Part shown: one piece after another, positions 49,958-63,660 of the stretch
How positions within the stretch are numbered: the stretch's first letter is position 1
How the letters are laid out: each line of letters begins with the position of its first letter
From: Hirudinaria manillensis
Lineage: Eukaryota > Annelida > Clitellata > Hirudinida > Hirudinidae
Direction of reading: 5' to 3'
Assembly (NCBI GenBank): GCA_034509925.1
Contig: CM067531.1
Span: forward strand, 7,113,319 to 7,177,318
DNA length: 64,000 bases
Made by a program: the position numbers and the translations under genes
The notes under the pieces: model-generated
What the model was told of the DNA's origin: nothing
Database searches by the model: none
Seen by the model: only the letters and a program-made list of their open reading frames with translations

Positions 49958-51769
49958 GGGAGGAGCTTTTTTCCTGGGAATAAATATTTGTGGCTGTAAT
50001 TACTTGAACCAACACGTCGAGATCTCCCACGGAAAGGTGGTATTTTAAGCATCTTCAACGGCCTCATGTTTATTCAGGTTTTCTATTTTTGCCTCAATTA
50101 ACATATCCTCATTAATTATTCCTGTTGATTTTTATAATATTTTTGTTGTTGTCATGCTTTATCACTTTGCTATCAAACGTTTAGTAGGGTTATCTGGACA
50201 TAATTAATTTTAAAATGGCATCATTATCACAACCAAAACCTCCAGATTACGCAATTCATAATTAAACATTAGTTTAGCCGAATAAAAATATAATATTTTG
50301 GAATTAATTTCGAATTGTCGATTTTTATTTGTTAAGTACATTTCTTTTTTACTATGCTAATGTTATTGGATTATAATTTTATTAAGAACTTGACGATGAC
50401 GAAGATGATGATGATGATGATGATGATGGTGATGATGATAATGATGATGATTATGTTTACGACGACGATGGATATGGTTAAATTCTTATCAATGGATGAG
50501 AAGGCACGAATGAAAACAATTTATTTTTTGAAAAGTTGTCAAAAAATGTTTTATCACAATTTTACAAAATCGCAAATTGATAAGTAAACGCTAAATCTAA
50601 AAATCTAAGAATAACTTCATTGGTGCCGATCGGCGATAATGGTGATGACGACGGTGATAACAGAGGGGGCATTGTGATGATGATGACGATGAAGACGACG
50701 ACGACGTTGATGACGTTGAAGACGACGACGACGATTATGATGTTGATGATAGCTACTGGAGATAATGTCTTAACATGCAATATGAAAATTTAGTCAAGAT
50801 GATACGATAATAAACCGCATGTGCAAATAACTGCTTATCACCAATGACACCATGACGTCATCATAGGCGTGATGATGATGATGATGGCGTTAGAATTTGT
50901 TGAATTAATTCATTAATTCTTTGTTCGAGGTGAGGACATTCAAAGTTATCGAACGTTTGAAGAAGCGATAAAGGAATTAACTGATAAGAAATTTCATCCA
51001 ACACCGTTATCATTATCGTCGTCGTCGTCGTCATCATTATCATTACCCGTTTGGAACAACAGGACCTTTCTAAAGTCAAGTGTCATGCATAATAAACACA
51101 TAAATATAAAGCGGTAGCAACAAGATGAAATAAATAACAACAATAACAACAACAGCAGCAACAACAACAACAACAGCAACAACAGTTCTAGTTACGTGAT
51201 TAGCTAATTAGCTCGAGTCTCACCTTAAACCGATTGAGAAGGTCCTCGTTGTTGTGTTCTCACGAACTCCTCCGAAATCATTCGAGCGTGTCGACTCCAG
51301 AACAAGTCATCCAAGTCACGCGTAACTCTCAACCGAGAAAAACCCAAGTGACCAGAAAAACGATCAAGTTCAAGGTCGAGTTGGTGATAAAATTTCATTT
51401 TATTTAAAAAATAATTTTATTTCTGCTTCAGGTTGGGGATTCTTTTGCTTCTGCATCATCATCATCGTCGTCGTCGTTATCATCATCATCAACGTCATAA
51501 GTCCAATTATTGGCTCTAAATGAGTTGGAATTCTAATCGGGCAAATATTTTCATAATTCAATTGTTTTTCCATGAATTGACGATTATTAATAATTAAGAT
51601 ATATATATATATATACATATATTTATCTTATAAATTATTATATATAATATAATATTTTATATATTATAAATATTCGAAACAATTATCTTTACATTTCATC
51701 AAGCATCCACTTTTATAATAAAAAGTAATTTAATTATCACCATTTATCATTCTTAGCCCACTTAAAAAA

Positions 51770-51920
51770 CATCATCATCACCATCACCTCCACAACCACC
51801 GTCATCATCATCATCATCATCATCCCACAACCATCTTCATCATCATAACCATCATCCCCACAACCATCATCATCATCATCTCCGTCATCGTCGTCGTCGT
51901 CGTCTTCATCATCACCAACA
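51770..51920. repeat. (ATC)n-rich block
   Basis: Several ATC runs separated by CACAACC-type spacers. Confidence 0.85.
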
Positions 51921-53389
51921 GCGACGACAACGGAGATGGCTTCTCCCGCTGTGATTACAGTCCCCGTGGCCTTTCCATGCCATTCACCACCAGGAAGTTA
52001 TTTTTATCTACTTGGATTTTCTTTTGGAAATTCCATCTTCAAACTGCTTTTTCATTTTCGTTCCTGAAATGCTTCTCATCCTATTGTTTGTCTTTCGGTG
52101 TTTAACAATTTCATCATTTTTGCACACAATTATCTCAAGAAAAACCCACAAAATTCACCAAAAAAAACATACTCTTGAATTATTTATAAAAATACCTTTA
52201 AAAAATAACATAAAATAAATAAAAATAGCTTTTACTGGTTATCAACTTACAAATGATAATTGCATGTTTATAATATATTAAAATGTTTCGAAATCAATTA
52301 AGTATTAATATTGCTTACCTCACATCACGTACACAGACAAACACGTACATTGACGCACACAGACAAACACGATTTCCCCAGCGCGCTTGCAAGATCTCTT
52401 TAAAAAGTACAGACCGAGGTATTCGGTATTCAGTTTTTCTCCACGTCGATATATCGGGCGGAAATATCGCTCGTGTAATATCGAGAAATAAGAGAAATTA
52501 TTTTTTAAATATTTTAAAATTATTCTCGTCGACGTTAAAATTATGACAACAAGGAAAGTAATGTGATAATGTCATACGTTATGACTCGATTATGAAGACA
52601 GGTGAGTCATTCAATACAGGTTAATTAGGAATCGCTTGAAGAATTTTTCTACTTATTTCTCATCATATTTATTTTATTTTAAAATTAATTAAAAACTATT
52701 AAATTTAGAATATTCACGGAACCTATAATCGATTTGCTTGTCTCATCAACGCTTACGACTTAATCAATCATTCGACCAAGCAATCAATCAATCAATCAAA
52801 ATAATATCAACCAACCGATTATCCATCAAATCAATCAACGATTAACATCGTTCGTGTTGCAAAAAATTTATTTTATGTTCCCTGTTCATATATTTTTAAT
52901 TAATTCACCGCTTGCAATGTGGACATCAGGTAATGCATGTATAAATAGAAGCATTGATACATGAAGGGTTACATGGGTTAGGCTCTTGATCCTATTTAAA
53001 TTCAAATTTTTTCATAAATAAATAAATATTTCTGTTAACCAAGATAAGGTTTCCATCTTCATAAACGTCTGTTCTACTGCAGTTTCAATCTCTGCTTAAC
53101 ATCCAATGACTCCATTAATTATTATTAATTATTATTAATTTAACATCCAATGAGTCACTCAACTTTCTGTCCAGTTACAAAACAAAAAAATTGAGAGCAT
53201 CGTTTTTAAAGCATTCTTAAACCATTCAATAAATCCACATTTCTATCATCATCATCACCATCGTCGTCGTCGTCATCATCGAATTCGTCATCACAATATC
53301 AGAAGAATATTTTTTTATTAAATAATTAATCATTTGCTTCTCACCATCACAAGTAGTAATGAAAATGAGAATAACAGCAACAACAACAC

Positions 53390-53422
<33 letters not shown>

Positions 53423-53438
53423 TAATAATAATAATAAA
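53390..53438. repeat. (AAT)n microsatellite
   Basis: About 16 AAT units with one interruption. Confidence 0.95.
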
Positions 53439-53510
53439 AACAATGTTAATAATAAATTCAGATTATTACCTTCGTAACAATCGGCCATGATAGTGCTAAT
53501 ATGACAGCTG

Positions 53511-53524
53511 GTTTCCATGGCGAC
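53511..53524 (+). promoter_or_regulatory. X-box-like palindrome
   Basis: GTTTCCATGGCGAC: two RFX-type half-sites with an AT spacer. A minus-strand ATG with a GT donor 19 bases on lies 23 bp away. Confidence 0.35.
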
Positions 53525-53767
53525 GCGATGCAATTTGGTTCTCAGCGATTACAATTGGATGGAAGTCATCAAAGTATTATTATTGTAATCCAACCATTGA
53601 TTCTGCATTCCAAACCATCCAACGTTCCATCGTTAAATCCGTCAGTCAATCAAGTCTCAACCAATTTTCAATCAGGTTTCATTCAATTTTCAATCAAATA
53701 CATGTTTTTCCTTTAAATATTCGATTAGTTCCTTAAACATTATCATGCAACAATGTTAAATTAATCT

Positions 53768-53773
53768 TTATTA

Positions 53774-53847
<74 letters not shown>

Positions 53848-53887
53848 GTTATTATTATTATTATTATTACTATTATTATTATTATTA
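53768..53887. repeat. (TTA)n microsatellite, ~120 bp
   Basis: About 40 TTA units with few interruptions (TTG, CTA). Confidence 0.95.
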
Positions 53888-54720
53888 GTGTTGTTGCTGA
53901 CATTTATCATGATTCAGTAAATAATTGTATTTCAACCACACCATTGCATGGAATTTTCCCAACCTGGTTGCCATGACAGCGGGAAACAACTCAGACCTTG
54001 CGATTGCAAATCAATCGCAATTGTGGTTCTTTGTGGCCTTCGAAAGGAGGAAGAAGCAGAGAAAGAAGGAAACAATAAAAGACATTTAGTTCAAAGAAGT
54101 TTTCATATCAATTCATTTGGAGTATTTAACATGGTTTTAAAAAATTATTTTCACAAATTATTCTCGACTTCCTCGTCGTCATCACCATCATCATCATCAT
54201 CATCATCAAAACGTTTTTTGAGATATTCTCAGGGAATTTCCGTGAACTCTCCTTAGCAACCTGCCAACCCTTATTATCGCTCGACTCGTGTTTACATCAC
54301 GTGGGCTAACGATGGATAAATAATCGCTGCAGACAACTGTTTCCAGCATAAACTTTTCAAAGCCGTTGAATATCCATCCATCCGTCCGTCCGTCCATCTA
54401 TCCACTTATTCGTCCTTTAATCAGCCACTCATAAATTATTTTACAAATTCATTTCACCTGATTTTGAATTCCATTCTTAAACCTTCCTTCCATCCAAGGT
54501 TAAAAACAAACGAAGTCCATTTTATTGAAACTTTTCAACGTGGATTTTGTGAATCCCTTGCTTTCTTCTGATAAATCTTCTTTTTTACTGACTGAAGAAC
54601 CTTGAACTCTCTCAATTTGATTCGTTCATTCTTCACTTCATCCATCCATCTATTCGACTCGTGGCCTCAACAGGTATTTAACAGTTTCTTGCTACCTTTA
54701 AGCAGCACCTGTACGACTTT

Positions 54721-55012
<292 letters not shown>

Positions 55013-55794
55013 AAAAAATGTTTTTATTTAATCAATGTTCATGCTTCTACGACTGACCCCACAAGTAAATAGGAGATGCATGGAGCTTGTTGGAAAACAT
55101 CAGAAGCCTTAAAATAAAATAAAGCCTCACATGCCATACAAAAGACATATAGGGATAGACACACACAGAGAGGAATACAAACAGAGCTAATAGTCAGACA
55201 CAGTGGCTAATAATCCAGACAGTGATGCAGGATCATGCAAAGATGATCTTAAATTGCAATAGAATTCAGGACATCCACCCCACAACTTGTTTACTGAATA
55301 CAAATTACAAATCTTCATTTGTTCGATTGAATCACTTCGCAATGGATGCTGAAGTTGGATAAATAAACCAGAATCACGTTTTATAACCAGGCCTTCCTTT
55401 AAATGTCCTCTGCCTCAATAGCCGATTGATTGTTCAATCAACCGAACGTTTCATTGGTTGATATTATTCGACCATTAACTTGATTGGACTATCGTTACCC
55501 GATTTCTAAATTCCTATTGGCTGCTAAACGATGACCCGATTATTTAATTGGTCGGCCATTTAAACCACCGTTAAATGGCAAAACGTTCCAACCTGCTGAC
55601 CTAAAGAGGTTAATGCACGTGCACGCGTACGTAAATTGGACTTTAGTAATTATCAATTTTATTCGCAAATATTCCGTATTTTGTTAAATTTTAGATAATT
55701 ATTTTAAAATTTGATTTTTGTACAAATCGATTTTCCAGAGGCTGCGAACTAAATCACTTAAGTAATTTGAGCTGCGTTCATCCGAAGCGACATC

Positions 55795-56215
55795 ATTATC
55801 ATCATTGTCATCTTAGTCGCCATCATCATCATCATCATCATTGTTGTCGTCATGTAAGAGAAAACATAAAAACAATGAATGAAATACAAACAAACTTTCA
55901 TTCGTTTTGTATTCCAAAGAATATGAAGTTATTGTTGCCCCACCTCGTCATCGCAATCGTCATCGTCATCATCACCATCATCATCATCATAAGCATCATT
56001 ATCATCGTGGCACCATCACTTCGATTAATCATCATCATCATCATCGTCGTCGTTATCTTTTTACAGGCTCCATCCATCAGGGTAAGCCCCAGATGAAAAT
56101 CAACTGTCACCAGATGTCCTCCCAGAATGCCACGTGATCCATCATCATCATCATCATCACCTCTAGCATCATCATCATCATCACCATTGCCACTGGTATC
56201 ATCATCATCATCATC
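55795..56215. repeat. (ATC)n-rich block
   Basis: Several ATC/GTC runs separated by 30-100 bp of unique sequence. Confidence 0.85.
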
Positions 56216-56994
56216 GCCGCCTTTCTCGGACCTCAGTTACTTCACCTGACATGTGGATCTCTTTTGGCGGAAAATCCTCGCAGACATTTTCGCTTTTCCT
56301 CATCGTCTGCTACCACTGCGCCTTCCAGGTGGGTTTTTCCTCCCCGTTCTAATAATAGACAAGAGTCACGTGACCGACAGGTGGGTCTGAGGGCTCCCGA
56401 CACACCTGTATTGAATTTATTTGAATAAATCACTGCTCCTAACGTTCATTTTTATCGTGGCAGAGGAGGAAGAGTAAGATGATCGTTTGAGAATTAATTA
56501 TTTTTATTCAGAAATAATTAATTTATATCTTTGTTAAACAATAACCGTAGGATTAAAAATTAATCAAAATAATAATTACATCATAAATAATTACCCTCAT
56601 TTCTAAAAACATTTTTCTGTAAGTGTCAAAATCATCATCATTATCATCATGCTCGAGTTAACAACACAATCATCACATCATCATCGTCGTCGTCGTCAGT
56701 CGCAGTTAATAGTAGTGCAAGGCACGCGAGACGAACCCATCTGCAAATGTTGTCGGCATTTTTAGACCTTTAAATTGCTTCATAATTTTCTAATATTTGA
56801 CACATAATTATGTCAAAATTTATGTTAAAACACACGTTTACACGTGGTTAAAGTCGACATATATAAATTAACAAATTGTATTTTAATAAACTATTTATGT
56901 CCGTCAATATCTATGCGTGCGTTACACATTTTTCTATTGTGTGTGCCTATTCATTCGTTATCGTCGTAAAGATTGGTAAAAATGTAATTGAAAT

Positions 56995-57008
56995 GTCACC
57001 ATGACAAC
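56995..57008 (+). promoter_or_regulatory. X-box-like site
   Basis: GTCACCATGACAAC: RFX-type half-sites with an AT spacer. Confidence 0.3.
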
Positions 57009-57286
57009 GATCGATAAGTTGTTGTTGTTGCCCACGTCGTCGTCGTCAGAGGTTGTTGGTTTCATTGGAGCAATAAATTTTTATTTCAGTCTCGTGAGAT
57101 AACTTGTTTCCTTTAAATTAAAATCTTTCCCAAACAACTCCATAATTCTTCTCCAGCAGCAAAAAACTCTCAACCAATCAACGAACTCCATTCGCAGCTG
57201 CGTTTGTTTTTTTTTTTGCCGAAGAAATTAATAATAAATTGTTTATTAATAATATTCATAATTTATAAATTATTTCTTGGTAATAT

Positions 57287-57345
57287 TACCATTGTTATTA
57301 TTGTTGTTGCTATTATTATTATTAATATTATTATTATTATTATTA
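57287..57345. repeat. (TTA)n microsatellite, interrupted
   Basis: TTA/TTG units in a short array. Confidence 0.9.
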
Positions 57346-58740
57346 TATCTGTGGTTAAATCATGTCCGCTGATATAAATACATAATGGTGATAGTAATAG
57401 TATCCCTTTTTCAAAAGGAATTGCGCAACCAGGGTCGATTTGAGACCTTATTATGCTTAAAACCTATTATAAACACCGTCAAATGCTTATTATAAAACGA
57501 ATAATATATTATAATGGTACATTTATTAAATTATTCAGTAATTGATTTTAAGTTGTTCAAATAATAATAATCGTTTTTGAGCTATTGGCTAATGATAACC
57601 TTTATTATTATTATTATGAATATTTTTATTTTAGAAACAAATCTCCGTTTTAATAATAATAAGAAGAATAATAAGGATAATAATAGTAATAATAATAATA
57701 ATAATAATCAACTCGGTCACATCCATTTTCATTCAACTTGGTTGGACACTTCTTGAAATAGAAAGCATTAGTCAAGTTGAAAGTCTATAATTAGATGTTT
57801 TACCATATTTTATCTCATAATTTTCACTAAAATTAACTGTACATGTTTTACCGTGGATTCATAATTTATGCTATTATTAACTTTTCCTTTTGACCTTGAC
57901 TGATGCCGAAAATAACTACATGCAATGTGGCTCATCGGGGAGTGGAATTTTTGATTTTCATAAGCAATATATTGTAACTTATTATAAATGATAAATGAAA
58001 TTTAAAACTTCTAAAAAGTAATTTTAAATGTAATTGCATTTGACGTGTATTGTAAGGAAAGATTTTAGTCCAATTGCTTGCTGTTAAAAGAGATTTCAGT
58101 TGTTTCTCGTTGAATAACTTAAGTTATTAAACGTATGTTATTTCAGGTTGAATTATGAGGCGATTTTTATATTAAAATAGTTATTCTATTAACGTAATAA
58201 CTTGATTAATATAATGCGATTATTATATTAATAATAATTACTCGATTAACGTAAGACGATCTTAGGTTAATTTTCGTTTATAAAGGAAGAATTCCGTTGT
58301 TAATTGGACCTGCCATATTTGAACAATTTATTGGATTGTAGGCGATAATGATGGTGGTGTTAATAGCGATTATTAATATTATTGTAATTGTTATGATAAT
58401 ATATTTTATTATATTATTATTGTTATTATTATTATTAATGTCAATTGTCTGGAGCGTTCTTTACGATCGTGTGACTAGCGTTTCAAGGATGAATGAATGG
58501 GAAAATTGTTTGAGGCTTCAATGAAGACCTGATTAAATATAACAACTGAGACAATAATATGGATAATAATATTTTATTATTAAACAACTTATTATTATTA
58601 AATAATCAAATAACGTGGACGGTGAAATCACTAATAATCTCAAATTATTACGATCAGTGACGAACTAATTATTAACGATTTTTAATGACATTATTATATT
58701 GATTAATGTAATAATTAATATAATAATAATAATATTATTT

Positions 58741-58982
58741 ACAAAAGCCTTGCCGTCTGTCGGCAGCACCTTTGAGAAAGTTTCATTTTTTAAGAAGAAA
58801 AATCTCAGAAGTTCGGGCTGCTCCCCGACGTCCTTGGCGGGACATGCACGAACAAATTAATAAATTAACAAGAAATAAGAAATAATCTATAATTAATGCA
58901 CTCTCGAATGAATGTGAATTATACGTCGGATTGAAGTGAATTTTATATGTCAATAAAATTGATTGATTGATTGATTGATTTG
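58741..58982 (+). mobile_element. Possible retroelement 3' end with (ATTG)n tail
   Basis: A GC-richer block (58741-58855) leads into AT-rich sequence. It ends TGTCAATAAA followed by about five ATTG units, the form of 3' termini seen in several non-LTR and SINE families. No protein-coding part is present. Assignment rests on end structure only. Confidence 0.4.
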
Positions 58983-59427
58983 CTTGGTTGGTTGGACGGT
59001 CGGTTGGGTGTGCGGAGGAAGAATAAATTCTTAAATTATTAACATGATATTCCCCCGAAATTACTCGATTTGAAATGAATAACAGGATTATAATGATAAT
59101 TGACTGGGAAAACTGACTCGCCTTGGTCGTGTGAATGTGAAGTAAACCTAACTCCCATTAAATATCTCCTGCCGTTTCAATCGATTGACGCAATCAATCA
59201 ATGATAAGTGATTAATCAACCCGATCAGTCAGAATGTCTCGAGAGCGTTCAATCACTTGCAATCCACCATGCACGTGATGAATCGATACGATGACAACGT
59301 CGACCCAAAGGTCTGGTCTTCGAATCTCAGCTCGACTGACTAATTGAGGTGTTCGTCACGTTGAACCGTGGTCTTCCGGCAGTACATCACCGGGCACGAA
59401 ACTGTGGATTTGATGAGACATTCAATC

Positions 59428-59441
59428 GTAACCATGGCAAC
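59428..59441 (+). promoter_or_regulatory. X-box-like palindrome
   Basis: GTAACCATGGCAAC matches GTNRCC-AT-RGYAAC at every constrained position. Confidence 0.4.
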
Positions 59442-59865
59442 ACCAGAATTAAGGCGGTGATGGTGACGATTAAGCCACTGCTCTGATAATAAGGGTGACG
59501 GTGAGGTATGGGATTATGGCAATGTTGTTGTTGTCGATTACGAGTAATATTTAGTATTTTTGTGGAGACCAGTAATATGTGTGAGTATTTTGTGGACACC
59601 ATTTGTTGACAAATTGATGGACTCATCTTTCACATCATTTACAGCTATCATCGTAATAGTCGCCATCTTCGTCATCGTCACCGTCATCATCCTAATTGAT
59701 GATGAACATCAAGGTAAAAGCTCCCCAAGTATTGATTGATTGACTGTTTTGTCTTGTAACAAATTGATTGATCAAACAATCCGCCTATAATTGACATTTC
59801 TGCACGTAAAATACAAGTTTAAATCAACATACATAGGTATGCCACGAATATATATTTCAAGGATT

Positions 59866-60165
59866 AGGGTTGGCGTAACATTATGGTTATGGTTAGGATT
59901 AGGGTTAGTGTTAAGGCTAGTGTAAAATTAAAGTTAGGATTAGGGCCGGTGTTAGGGTTATTGTTAGAGCTAGGGTTAGTGAAACATTAGGGTTAGTGTC
60001 AGGGTTAAGGTTAGGGTTAGGGTTATGTTAAAATTAGATTAGATTAGGTTAGGGTTAGGGTTATATTAAAATTAGATTAGATTAGGTTAGGGTTAGTTCA
60101 AAATAGGTTTACGGTTAGGGTTAGAGCAATATTAGGTTCATAGATAAATTAGGGTTGGGGTTAAA
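59866..60165 (+). repeat. Degenerate interstitial telomere-like (TTAGGG)n tract
   Basis: About 300 bp built of TTAGGG/GGTTAG units with point changes, including GGTTAGGGTTAGGG runs. A roughly 40-bp sub-block (GTTAAAATTAGATTAGATTA core) is duplicated. Confidence 0.85.
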
Positions 60166-60965
60166 ATTTATTTTCAACTGGTGGTATTATAAAGATAAGA
60201 ATGATTTCACTGAATTAAATTCTTTGAAATACGTTAAAATTGGACCTCATAAAAATTAGAATTATTCTTGAATAAATTATGGTAAATAATTGTTCATATT
60301 TAATTTATGAAAGTAAATAAAATTGTCGGCATTTTTTTAGAATTTTTGAAAATTAAGAAATATTTATTTTAATGGTCGCAAAAATAATATTTCCTGAGAT
60401 TGAGAAATTAATAAATTTTTATTTTTATTTTTATTTGAAGTCATAAATGACACTCGCGTGAGCCATTGTTGTCAGAATGCTGGTGTCATTTGACATCATC
60501 ATCATCATCACGACGTCTATGGAATGATTGACAATTGCAACAATACTTCAATCAGTCAATTGATTGAACTCGAGGATTGAATGAAATCAACTTATTAACC
60601 ATGGATTTCGTTTAAGGCATTTGATGGGATTAATTAATATTGGTTGGTAGTAATTGCTAGCTTATTAAGATTATCGTTATCGTTGTTGTTATTGTTTTGT
60701 TATCGCCGTTGTTGCATTGTTATTGCTAAAAGTTGTTGTTGTTGTTGCAATCGTTGAAGACACTTGAGCCTGTTCTTGTGGTCATTATGTGAAATGTGTA
60801 CTGATCACTTAGACACGATTGTTCATTATGTTCATTATCATCGTCGTTGTCGTCATCATCATGGACATCGCTATCATCACCGTCCAGATAAGGGATGGGA
60901 ACCGAGCGAAAAACGAATTGTCAGCAAATTGTTCTCCTAATTTCGTCTGCAATTCCACGCCGTCT

Positions 60966-60979
60966 GTTGCCATGGAAAC
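60966..60979 (+). promoter_or_regulatory. X-box-like palindrome
   Basis: GTTGCCATGGAAAC: two RFX half-sites, AT spacer, one mismatch from the full palindrome. Confidence 0.4.
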
Positions 60980-61192
60980 TCGGAGGAAATAAAAATAGAG
61001 AGAAACACAGCTCTTAACAGACTCCTTTATTGAACTCGCGACGTTGATGACGACGATGATGGCGATGGTCATGATGATGATACTCACCATAGTGATGATG
61101 ATGATGACAAAGACCTCTAAACATGCGAAAGCCCGACTCAGGAAGTTATTGCATTCACACACTCGTATGTCGGAAGTCGATATTATAATAAT

Positions 61193-61258
61193 AATTGTAA
61201 TTATTGTTATTATTATTATTGTAATTATTAATATTATTATTATTATTATTATTATTAA
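61193..61258. repeat. (ATT)n microsatellite, interrupted
   Basis: ATT/GTT/ATA units in a short array. Confidence 0.9.
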
Positions 61259-61780
61259 CACTGGTTGTTAATAACAATAAAACATTATCATCACCATCAT
61301 CGTTCCCATTATTATCGTTGTTAAGTATTTATATTTTTACATTTATTTAATATATTATTAAGTTATTATGGAATTAATTAAAATATTGCGAGAAGTAATC
61401 TATTACACGAATATCTTCGATGCCATTGGTCGGCTTCAGACCACCTGGAATCAACTACAGGTGAGATGTTCGTTCAGGTGAGAGCCGTTTCTATGACGAC
61501 GTTTTGGAGTCCCCAAACAAACTCCGCGTGTTTGTTTCATTCTGAAGACGTTCCATTCATTACGTGCGTGGGCGGACTGCGATTGGTTGGCAATGACGGA
61601 GTCTATGATGATGGTGATGACGACGACGACGATGACGATGATGATCATGATGATCATGATGATGGTGGTGGTGGTGGTCATGACTCTGTAGTCAATCGTG
61701 AGGCATATTGTCGAGATGTACATGGCATGCATGAAGCACAACATTTAAACGTTTAAGCAACTCCATCTAATGACGCGTAC

Positions 61781-61918
61781 AAAGACATCGAAGCAGATTA
61801 ACAGCAACACAGAGAACAACACTGGCAAAGACATCGAAGCAGATTAACAGCAACACAGAGAACAACACTGGCAAAGACATCGAAGCAGATTAACAGCAAC
61901 ACAGAGAACAACACTGGC
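61781..61918. repeat. 46-bp minisatellite, three perfect copies
   Basis: A unit beginning AAAGACATCGAAGCAGATTA and ending ACAACACTGGC is repeated three times without a mismatch, followed by the first four bases of a fourth. Confidence 0.97.
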
Positions 61919-63077
61919 AAAGCATGTGTGAACAACAAACACTTTTAATGCGCCCAACAAAAGAACTTGCATTGCTTTCCCATGAGCTTTTTGAATTTTA
62001 TTCGGCAAAATTCAAAACAAATTCAAAATAAATGTAGAATCGATGGCAAATTTATAAACAAATCAATGATTACTCAATAAATTAACCGATTAATAAGCAA
62101 TTTAACGTGTTTAATAGTCACAATATTATATTAATTGAGAGCACGACTCGTCTTATCAGTGAAGTGATAACAAGGTACAAACCAATTTCAACAAGGACTC
62201 TTACTTCCCTCAGAGATTTTAAAAAGCAATGGCAAGGAATAGTAATTTTGTAACAAAATAATAATTATTAATATTCATTTTAATTTAAGTGGAATTGCTG
62301 TTTGACAGTGATCTGATCCATCATTTCGTGACATCCACTTATCCATCCATCCACCCATGTTCATCCATCAATCTATCAGCCTATATATATATAAGTACAA
62401 TGTATACATATATATGTGTATATCCATAATGAATACTTATATAAATGCATATGTGTGACTAAGATGTCTGTCTAGACACAGCAAAGAAGTAGTTTTTGGA
62501 AACAAGGACCAATTAGGACGGAGCCTTTATTATGGGGTGTTGTTCCTAAAATTTATTTATAGAACGACTCTGTAGTTTCATTATCATCTCATTAGGTATT
62601 CAGAGGTATAAAGTTGCCAATTAATATTTAATTTAACAATTATTAGTCGCAATAAAATAATTTGTATAATTTCCAATAAAGTATTTATTAATTTATTAAT
62701 TAGCTGCCTAATTAAATATTCTTTGTGAGGTCAGAACTTGCACATCACAACAACATGCATGAAATAACTGCCATGTCTCAAAGTTAAACAATAACGTTTT
62801 TAATTCACAAGTTCACAAGTTACGTGCAGTTAAGAAATACATTAAATTAATTCATTTCCAGATTTAATTTCCATAAATTAATTGCACAGATATCAGTAGT
62901 TTTTTGTTCTGATTACAAATTCCAAGCCTGGTTTATTTACCAATCAATTATTTCTCTCGAGACAATTTTAATGTTATTTTTGTAATAAAAATGATTACGC
63001 CGTTAATTGTCTCATATCGTATATTTTTGTTGTTGTTGTTGCTTTTTGTAAATTACTCGACCTTGGCAGGTGGCACC

Positions 63078-63091
63078 GATGCCATGACAAC
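63078..63091 (+). promoter_or_regulatory. X-box-like site
   Basis: GATGCCATGACAAC: RFX-type half-sites with an AT spacer, one or two mismatches. Confidence 0.25.
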
Positions 63092-63540
63092 CGTGTACCG
63101 ATCGATGTACACAAGTCTGCCATTTTATTTCTCAGACGATGTCAGATAAAAATAACAACGACGATACAATAACACAACAATTGCAATAATAACAATGGTA
63201 ATAATAATAATAATAATATGGAAATTATTATTATTATTTCTACTAAGACTACATACACATACATACATATACATATACATACATATACATACACAAACAT
63301 ACATATATACATATACAACCTTAATACTAGAAACACGGTTACCATCACTTTTCGTAGCGCAAAGGAATTCAATTTCTTTTTAGATTGAATTTGCAGATCA
63401 ACGCAAGATGGTGATGGTGATGATGACGACGACGACGATGGCAGTAATGATGTCATCGTAATGATGATGAAGAGGATAACGATCCCTTCATGGGCAGTAA
63501 ATGGTTCAATAATTAATTTTTATGTAGCATCACTGAGCAT

Positions 63541-63582
63541 GATAATAATAATAATAATAATTTAAAAAGAAATACTATAATG

Positions 63583-63617
<35 letters not shown>

Positions 63618-63660
63618 TTAAAAAGAAATACTGTAGTGATAATAATAGTAATTTAAAAGA
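63541..63660. repeat. Compound (AAT)n tandem repeat
   Basis: (AAT)n followed by TTTAAAAAGAAATACT occurs twice, and a third shortened copy follows. Confidence 0.9.

Larger units (their letters stand above)
47521..53500. other. Gene-poor region, microsatellite-dense
   Basis: Dozens of ATC/GAT trinucleotide blocks on both strands give open frames of poly-Ile/Val/His/Asp/Ser/Met that are not genes. One retrotransposon 3' fragment lies at 48.7 kb. No conserved exon recognised. Confidence 0.55.

Noticed and set aside
56230-56330. Candidate exon with a hydrophobic SLFLIVCYHCAF segment before a GT donor
   Set aside because: Single short segment between ATC arrays, no acceptor or partner exon found.
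60809-61261. 150-codon minus-strand frame with long Ile/Met runs resembling membrane helices
   Set aside because: The hydrophobic runs are (ATT)n and (ATC)n arrays; composition, not a membrane protein.
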